From positions 1 through 12,449 of the forward strand of contig JAGOEY010000033.1 in assembly GCA_017997515.1 (NCBI GenBank): a stretch of DNA of 12,449 nt, given 5' to 3'. The notes beneath the pieces are model-generated. The model worked only from the letters and a program-made list of their open reading frames with translations, was not told the DNA's origin and ran no database searches. A program made the position numbers and the translations under genes. Position 1 is the stretch's first letter. Each line of letters starts with the position of its first letter. This stretch comes from Burkholderiaceae bacterium (lineage in GTDB: Bacteria > Pseudomonadota > Gammaproteobacteria > Burkholderiales > Burkholderiaceae). Positions 7,950-12,449 of the stretch are shown piece by piece.

Positions 7950-7995
7950 GCGCCCACTTTAGCTGTATCTCCCATTTGCCAAAAGGAAACACACC

Positions 7996-8328
7996 ATGGC
8001 CAGCGAACTTATCAAACACATCTCTGACGCATCCTTTGAAGCAGACGTTCTGCAGGCCGACAAACCGGTTCTGGTGGACTACTGGGCTGAGTGGTGCGGC
8101 CCTTGCAAAATGATTGCGCCCATCCTCGACGAAGTGTCTGCCAGCTACAAAGACAAGCTGCAGGTCACCAAGATGAACGTCGATGAAAACCGCGACATTC
8201 CTGCCAAGTTCGGCATCCGTGGCATCCCCACGTTGATGTTGTTCAAAGATGGCCAGTTGGCCGCCACCAAGGTGGGCGCCATGAGCAAGGCCCAACTCAC
8301 CGCTTTTATCGACCAGCAACTCGCCTGA
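7996..8328 (+). CDS. trxA: Thioredoxin 1
   Basis: This 110-residue cytoplasmic thiol-disulfide reductant supplies electrons, via thioredoxin reductase and NADPH, to ribonucleotide reductase, methionine sulfoxide reductases and other targets. The active site WCGPC is at residues 33-37. The buried aspartate is D28, and the cis-proline is P78 in [11 protein letters not shown]. The length matches the E. coli protein (109), and there is no signal peptide. The ATG at 7996 has AAAGGAAA about eight bases upstream. The gene is divergent from addB and upstream of rho, an order I associate with betaproteobacteria. A separate promoter-like sequence before rho and a stem-loop after trxA suggest it is largely its own transcription unit. 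Confidence 0.97.
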   Translation: MASELIKHISDASFEADVLQADKPVLVDYWAEWCGPCKMIAPILDEVSASYKDKLQVTKMNVDENRDIPAKFGIRGIPTLMLFKDGQLAATKVGAMSKAQLTAFIDQQLA

Positions 8329-8344
8329 GTCGATTGAGGGCCCT

Positions 8345-8372
8345 GCACCGGACCTGCTACAACGTCCGGTGC
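8345..8372 (+). terminator. Stem-loop after trxA without a T-run
   Basis: GCACCGGAC (8345-8353) and GTCCGGTGC (8364-8372) form a perfect 9-bp stem with a 10-base loop, 17 bases after the trxA stop. The following bases (CTTGGTGCC) lack a T-run, so this is not a standard intrinsic terminator. It may protect the trxA 3' end or mark a Rho-dependent end. Confidence 0.5.
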
Positions 8373-8427
8373 CTTGGTGCCCTGCAGCCGCGCCATTCAG
8401 CGCACTTGGCTTGCACACCCTTTTTCC

Positions 8428-8436
8428 TGTCATAAT
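8428..8436 (+). promoter_or_regulatory. Extended -10 promoter of rho
   Basis: TGTCATAAT combines the TGn extension with a CATAAT hexamer, one base from TATAAT. TTGGCT at 8406-8411 is a weak -35 with 19-base spacing. Transcription would start near 8443, leaving a leader of about 128 bases before rho. Confidence 0.55.
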
Positions 8437-8500
8437 TCTTGTCAGATCACTGATTCGCTGGACACGCGGTCGGTTCGAGTTCCCGGTTGTGAGAGGCCTG

Positions 8501-8555
8501 CTCCCAAGCACTTCGCCCCTCCCCATACCTCCCCCTTAGTCTCCATTCAACTCCG
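8501..8555 (+). promoter_or_regulatory. C-rich, G-poor rho leader (rut-like)
   Basis: In these 55 bases I count 29 C and only 4 G, with repeated YC dinucleotides and runs of C. Unstructured C-rich, G-poor RNA is what the Rho primary RNA-binding site prefers. The segment sits in the untranslated leader just before rho. E. coli rho is known to be autoregulated by termination in its leader, so the same control is a reasonable inference here. Confidence 0.5.
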
Positions 8556-8570
8556 CGCAGGAGTAAATCC

Positions 8571-9833
8571 ATGCACTTAAACGAACTCAAGGCACTGCAT
8601 GTGTCTGAAGTCCTGAAACAGGCCGAAGAGCTTGAAATCGAAAACACCGGCCGCATGCGCAAACAGGAATTGATGTTTGCGATCATCAAGAAGCGCGCCA
8701 AGACCGGTGAACAAATCATTGCCGACGGTGTGCTGGAAATCCTGCCCGACGGTTTTGGCTTCCTGCGCAGCCCTGACACCAGCTTCACGGCCAGCACCGA
8801 CGACATCTACATCAGCCCGAGCCAGGTGCGCCGTTTCAATCTGCACACCGGCGACATGATCGAAGGTGAAGTGCGCACACCCAAAGACGGTGAGCGTTAC
8901 TTTGCGCTGAACAAGCTGGACGCCGTGAACGGTGGCCCGCCGGAGCAGAACAAACACAAGGTGATGTTCGAGAACTTGACGCCGCTGTTCCCCAAGGAAC
9001 AGATGAAGCTCGAGCGCGACTTCAAGGGCGAAGAGAACATCACCGGCCGCATCATCGACATCATTGCCCCTATTGGCCGCGGTCAGCGCGCACTGATCGT
9101 TGCGCCGCCCAAAAGCGGCAAGACGGTGATGATGCAGCACATCGCCCACGCCATCACGGCCAACAACCCCGACGTGCACCTGATGGTGTTGCTGGTGGAC
9201 GAGCGCCCTGAAGAAGTGACCGAAATGCAGCGCACGGTGAAGGGCGAAATCATCGCCTCCACCTTCGACGAGCCAGCTGCCCGCCACGTACATGTGGCCG
9301 AGATGGTGATCGAACGCGCCAAGCGCCTGGTGGAGCTGAAAAAAGACGTGGTGATCCTGCTGGACTCGATCACCCGCCTGGCCCGCGCCTACAACAACGT
9401 GGTGCCCTCTTCCGGCAAGGTGTTGTCGGGTGGTGTGGACTCCAATGCGCTGCAACGCCCCAAGCGTTTCTTTGGTGCTGCACGCAAGGTTGAAGAAGGT
9501 GGTTCGCTCACCATCATCGCCACCGCGCTGGTGGACACCGGAAGCCGTATGGACGAAGTGATCTTTGAAGAATTCAAGGGCACCGGCAACTGCGAAATCC
9601 ACCTGAACCGCCGCCTGTACGAAAAGCGTGTGTTCCCGGCCATCGAACTCAACAAGAGCGGCACCCGCCGCGAAGAGCTGCTGCTGCCACCCGAGATCCT
9701 GCAGAAGACCCGCATCCTGCGCCAGTTCATGTACAACATGGACGAGATCGAGTCGATGGAGTTGATGATCAAGAACATGAAAGCCACCAAGACCAATGTC
9801 GATTTCTTCGACATGATGCGTCGCGGCGGCTGA
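8571..9833 (+). CDS. rho: Transcription termination factor Rho
   Basis: This is a 420-residue hexameric RNA-dependent ATPase that translocates along nascent RNA and releases RNA polymerase; E. coli Rho has 419 residues. The N-terminal helical Rho_N part (about 1-45) is followed by the cold-shock-like RNA-binding fold with DGFGFLR (60-66). Walker A is APPKSGKT (178-185). E211 is in LLVDERPEE, and Walker B is VVILLDS (260-266). The Q-loop [10 protein letters not shown] (285-294) contacts RNA in the central channel, and the arginine finger lies in SGTRREEL near residue 366. It has no N-terminal insertion of the kind seen in actinobacterial Rho. The ATG at 8571 has AGGAG upstream. A strong terminator follows the stop. 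Confidence 0.99.
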   Translation: MHLNELKALHVSEVLKQAEELEIENTGRMRKQELMFAIIKKRAKTGEQIIADGVLEILPDGFGFLRSPDTSFTASTDDIYISPSQVRRFNLHTGDMIEGEVRTPKDGERYFALNKLDAVNGGPPEQNKHKVMFENLTPLFPKEQMKLERDFKGEENITGRIIDIIAPIGRGQRALIVAPPKSGKTVMMQHIAHAITANNPDVHLMVLLVDERPEEVTEMQRTVKGEIIASTFDEPAARHVHVAEMVIERAKRLVELKKDVVILLDSITRLARAYNNVVPSSGKVLSGGVDSNALQRPKRFFGAARKVEEGGSLTIIATALVDTGSRMDEVIFEEFKGTGNCEIHLNRRLYEKRVFPAIELNKSGTRREELLLPPEILQKTRILRQFMYNMDEIESMELMIKNMKATKTNVDFFDMMRRGG

Positions 9834-9847
9834 AGCGTCCTCCTCTC

Positions 9848-9879
9848 AAAAAAGCCCACGGCGAGCCGTGGGCTTTTTT
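9848..9879. terminator. Bidirectional intrinsic terminator between rho and the oxidoreductase gene
   Basis: GCCCACGG and CCGTGGGC form a perfect 8-bp stem with a CGAG tetraloop, preceded by six A and followed by six T. The structure therefore works on both strands and serves rho (plus) and the convergent oxidoreductase gene (minus), whose stop lies just beyond. Confidence 0.93.
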
Positions 9880-9884
9880 GCATT

Positions 9885-10958
9885 TCAGATCGGCAAAACG
9901 CGCAATTCCCGGCGCTGTGCAGAACTCTCCCGCCCCAGCTCCAGCAAGGCCATGACCTGCGTGGCTTGCTCTGGCGTGACCGGGTTGGCACCTATCCCTC
10001 TAATGGCATCACGCACGGCGGCGTAATACGCCATGTAGTTGCCGGGGCGGGACGGCACCATCTGCACACCAGAAGCAGCGGCATCAGCAGGCAAGCTCAG
10101 TTGGCCGGGCTCCGGGTCTGCCCCCCAATCACCCAGATCGTCCAGGCGGGGCCGGGCACCCGCCTTCAGAGCGGCTTCCTGCGGGTCCACGCCGTGTTTG
10201 ACATAACTGCCCAGGGTGCCATGCACCGTATAACGCGGCGCCGGGGCCGCAGCGATTGCGGTGGAATGCAGCACCACGCGTAATCCGGCGTGTGCACCTT
10301 GCTCGTATCGCAATTGCACATGGAAGTAGTCTTCAGTCGCTGCATGGTCACGGACAGGCCCCATGTCGGCATGGATGGCATCAGGCACACCCAGCAGCTG
10401 CACGGCCTGGTCCACCAGATGCGAGCCCAGGTCGGGCCAGAGACCACCCGCGCCAGGCTGGTCGCGCCAGCGGGCCAGCACCTGCGGCCGGTAACGGTCG
10501 AAGTGGGACGCAAAGTACACCAGCCGCCCCAAACGGCCGCTGGACAACACGTCCTGCAGTGTCAGGAAGTCGGCATCGAACCGGCGGTTGTGGAAAACCG
10601 ACAACACGCGCGCCTTTGCTTTCGCCAGTGCCAGCAAATCCTCTGCTTCGGCCAGGTCCATCGTGAAGGGTTTGTCCACCACCACATGTTTGCCTGCCTC
10701 CAGTGCCGCGCGCGCCAGTGGGTGGTGTGAATCGTTGGGGGTGGCGATCACCACCAGATCCACATCGGGCGATGCCAGCAAAGCCGCAGGCTCGGCAACC
10801 ACCCGTGTTTGCGGCCAGTCCCGCAGCACCACATCCGGCTGGGAGCTGGCCACAGCCGCCAGACGCAAACCCGGCACCCCCGCAATCACGGGTGCATGGA
10901 ACGTACGCCCCGCAAATCCGTAACCCACCAAACCCACACCCACTGCGTCGTTTTGCAT
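9885..10958 (-). CDS. Gfo/Idh/MocA family NAD(P)-dependent oxidoreductase
   Basis: This 357-residue cytoplasmic dehydrogenase probably oxidises or reduces a sugar, polyol or related carbonyl using NAD(P); the substrate cannot be read from sequence. The Rossmann motif GYGFAG is at 12-17. VDKPF (94-98) is the family EKP-type motif with catalytic-region lysine K96. WPDLGSHLVDQ (174-184) gives the D-x3-H-x2-D signature. Overall it resembles the YdgJ branch. I chose the ATG at 10958 rather than the 11027 end of the open frame because AGGGGG lies just upstream and the Rossmann fold starts at once. Downstream it converges on rho and shares the terminator. It is divergent from rpmE2, with 186 bases between the starts. 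Confidence 0.9.
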   Translation of the reverse strand: MQNDAVGVGLVGYGFAGRTFHAPVIAGVPGLRLAAVASSQPDVVLRDWPQTRVVAEPAALLASPDVDLVVIATPNDSHHPLARAALEAGKHVVVDKPFTMDLAEAEDLLALAKAKARVLSVFHNRRFDADFLTLQDVLSSGRLGRLVYFASHFDRYRPQVLARWRDQPGAGGLWPDLGSHLVDQAVQLLGVPDAIHADMGPVRDHAATEDYFHVQLRYEQGAHAGLRVVLHSTAIAAAPAPRYTVHGTLGSYVKHGVDPQEAALKAGARPRLDDLGDWGADPEPGQLSLPADAAASGVQMVPSRPGNYMAYYAAVRDAIRGIGANPVTPEQATQVMALLELGRESSAQRRELRVLPI

Positions 10959-11039
10959 CTGGCCCCCTGCTGCTTGAATTCGCCATTCTGCACGCAGCAC
11001 ACTGCCAACCCTCCCACTTCTCCCCAAGAACAGGATTTA

Positions 11040-11048
11040 TGGGATAAT
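11040..11048 (+). promoter_or_regulatory. Extended -10 promoter of rpmE2
   Basis: TGGGATAAT has the TGn extension and a GATAAT hexamer. A -35 is weak at best (TTCTCC at 11018-11023, 19-base spacing). Transcription would start near 11055, giving a leader of about 90 bases. I see no obvious Zur-type AT-rich palindrome beside it. Confidence 0.5.
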
Positions 11049-11144
11049 TGAGGGCTTTAGCGAAAAGTGCAGACCCGTAGCGGCAAATAAGTGCCCCCAT
11101 GGAGAGTTTGTGGCTTTCGCATCGAACACATTAGGAAGATCGAC

Positions 11145-11402
11145 ATGAAAGAAGGCATTCACCCCAACTACCGCGAAGTCCTGTTCCAGGACATGTCGAA
11201 CGGTTTCAAGTTCGTGACGCGTTCGTGCGCCAACACCAAGGAAATGGGCACGACCGAAGACGGCCGTGAACTGCCACTGTTCAAGCTCGACACCACCAGC
11301 GAATCGCACCCCTTCTACACCGGTACACAAAAGTCGGTGGACAACATGGGTGGCCGTGTCGAGAAGTTCCGCAACCGCTTCGGCAAGACCGCAGCCAAGT
11401 AA
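11145..11402 (+). CDS. rpmE2: 50S ribosomal protein L31, type B (zinc-independent form)
   Basis: This 85-residue protein of the large ribosomal subunit helps form an intersubunit bridge. It starts [16 protein letters not shown] and has SHPFYTG and a C-terminal basic tail ([15 protein letters not shown]), characteristic of the type B/YkgM subfamily. It has only one cysteine (C28), so it lacks the paired CxxC motifs that bind zinc in the C+ form. The ATG at 11145 has AGGAAG at 11133-11138. In bacteria with both forms the C- version replaces the zinc form during zinc limitation; whether this genome also has a C+ copy cannot be seen here. A stand-alone unit is suggested by the promoter-like sequence before it and a strong terminator after it. 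Confidence 0.97.
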   Translation: MKEGIHPNYREVLFQDMSNGFKFVTRSCANTKEMGTTEDGRELPLFKLDTTSESHPFYTGTQKSVDNMGGRVEKFRNRFGKTAAK

Positions 11403-11439
11403 GTTGCACGGCGGGCCTGCAAAGGTCACGCACCCCAAG

Positions 11440-11469
11440 GGCAGCCCGGTTTACCGCGCTGCCTTTTTT
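11440..11469 (+). terminator. Intrinsic terminator of rpmE2
   Basis: GGCAGC-c-CGGT pairs with ACCG-c-GCTGCC around a two-base TT loop, with one C-C mismatch, and six T follow directly. It lies 37 bases after the rpmE2 stop. Confidence 0.92.
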
Positions 11470-11552
11470 ACTTTTTCATTCCCCCGGACACACGTTCCCG
11501 GCTTTTGTCCGGTATCTTCCGGGCAGCCCTGTATTCCTTCGTCCTTGTCCGC

Positions 11553-12449
11553 GTGAACAGCCCTACCCCCGCCATCGTTGCCCAAAGCGCCGTGCGCCCC
11601 TTGCCGCGGCTGGCCTTGCTGTTGCTGTGTGTTGCCTATGTTGTGCCGGGGTTCATCGGCCGGGCCGCCTGGAAAAACGACGACGTCACGGCCTTTGGTT
11701 ACATGCTGTCGCTGGCACGAGGGCATTCGTCCTGGAGCCAGCCGCTGCTGCTGGGCCTGGCCCCTGAAACCGAGGGTTTGCTCCCCTACTGGCTGGGTGC
11801 TGCAGCCCTGCAGATCGCACCGGACTGGATGTCCCCCGAACTCGCAGCACGTATTCCCTTTGCGATGCTGCTGGCCCTGACCCTGGTGGCAACCTGGTAC
11901 GCCGTGTACCACCTGGCGCGCGGCCCAGGTGCACAACCCGTGGCATTTGCCTTTGGTGGCGAAGCCCAACCCACCGATTACGCACGCGCCATGGCCGATG
12001 GCGGCCTGCTGGCGCTGATTGCCTGCCTGGGCCTGGCCCAGCTGTCGCATGAAGTCACGGCGTACCTGACACAGCTGTGTTGTGCCACGCTGGTGTTCTA
12101 CGCCATTGCGGGCACGCCCTACCGCTGGCTCGGCCCCGGGCTGGGACTGGTGGCCGGCATGGCGGGCCTGGTGTTGAGTGGTGCACCGGCTTTGGCCGTG
12201 TTGTTTGGTCTGGGTGGTGCATGGCTGTGTATGTTCGAGCCCCATGAAGATGCTGTTGCGCGCCGACGTGGGTTTATCTGGGCGGCCGCCATGCTGCTCA
12301 CCTCCGCGCTCGCAGCCATACTGGCGTGGCAGCTTGACCTGTGGCGCTGGCGCTTGATGTTGCCAGGTGACGGTGGCAAGGAATGGCAAAGCCTGGGCCG
12401 CTTGCTGCTCTGGTTTACCTGGCCCGCGTGGCCGCTGGCGCTGTGGACT
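11553..12449 (+). CDS. ArnT/PMT-like polytopic membrane glycosyltransferase (3' end missing)
   Basis: The frame is open for 299 codons to the window edge. The first transmembrane helix (about 19-36) is followed by an external loop with GRAAWKNDDVTAF; acidic residues D43-D44 sit where GT-C glycosyltransferases carry catalytic acids. More hydrophobic helices lie near 100-122 (IPFAMLLALTLVATW), 149-165, 171-187, 193-225, 240-260 and 282-298. This pattern fits the GT39/ArnT group, which transfers lipid-linked sugars to lipid or protein acceptors at the outer face of the inner membrane. The donor and acceptor are unknown. The GTG at 11553 is the likely start but has no clear ribosome binding site, and the frame is open upstream with a TTG at 11505. 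An inverted repeat CCGGAC/GTCCGG (11484-11512) lies before it. The hydrophobic architecture is clear; the enzyme class is inferred. Confidence 0.7.
   Translation, partial: MNSPTPAIVAQSAVRPLPRLALLLLCVAYVVPGFIGRAAWKNDDVTAFGYMLSLARGHSSWSQPLLLGLAPETEGLLPYWLGAAALQIAPDWMSPELAARIPFAMLLALTLVATWYAVYHLARGPGAQPVAFAFGGEAQPTDYARAMADGGLLALIACLGLAQLSHEVTAYLTQLCCATLVFYAIAGTPYRWLGPGLGLVAGMAGLVLSGAPALAVLFGLGGAWLCMFEPHEDAVARRRGFIWAAAMLLTSALAAILAWQLDLWRWRLMLPGDGGKEWQSLGRLLLWFTWPAWPLALWT

Noticed and set aside
8489..8539. GTG-initiated 16-codon leader peptide before rho
   Set aside because: It has no ribosome binding site, and the proline-rich product simply reflects the C-rich leader.
11451..12389. 312-codon minus-strand frame opposite the membrane protein
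   Set aside because: Glutamine- and histidine-rich without domain motifs, and it runs through the rpmE2 terminator. The plus frame gives a coherent series of transmembrane helices.

Overview
The window looks like chromosome of a GC-rich betaproteobacterium in the Comamonadaceae (Rhodoferax/Polaromonas/Acidovorax-like). I base this on protein character (thioredoxin, Rho, type B L31), on the trxA-rho order, and on two intergenic sequence families that I remember from that family. The taxonomic placement is inferred from the sequence and memory, not searched.

Layout. Positions 1-1212 (minus) hold most of an HI0933/TIGR03862-type flavoprotein whose 3' end lies outside the window. Positions 1213-1921 have no convincing gene. 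They hold two overlapping palindromes just upstream of the flavoprotein, a three-copy direct repeat with a 181-182 bp period, and a hairpin-rich repeat abutting the end of addA. Positions 1922-7863 (minus) are a two-gene recombination operon: an AddB-like nuclease with an iron-sulfur staple, then an AddA-like helicase-nuclease, joined by an ATGA overlap. A short divergent intergenic region separates addB from trxA (plus), followed by rho (plus), which has a C-rich, G-poor leader. A bidirectional terminator separates rho from a convergent Gfo/Idh/MocA oxidoreductase (minus). Divergent from that is rpmE2, encoding a zinc-independent type B ribosomal protein L31 (plus), with its own terminator. 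The window ends inside an ArnT-like polytopic membrane protein (plus).

How the genes relate. AddA and AddB should form one complex that resects double-strand breaks for RecA-dependent repair. Thioredoxin and Rho are housekeeping functions and are probably separate transcription units. The rho leader looks suited to autogenous Rho-dependent attenuation. The oxidoreductase, L31 and membrane protein show no functional link to one another.

The most unusual signals are the 181-bp direct repeat array, which carries DnaA-box-like words in every unit, and a palindromic element that appears to sit in frame inside addA, in the linker between helicase and nuclease domains, where it creates a cluster of rare AT-rich codons. 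I found no CRISPR array, insertion sequence, tRNA, rRNA or recognisable defence island. Most of the window is conserved core chromosome.
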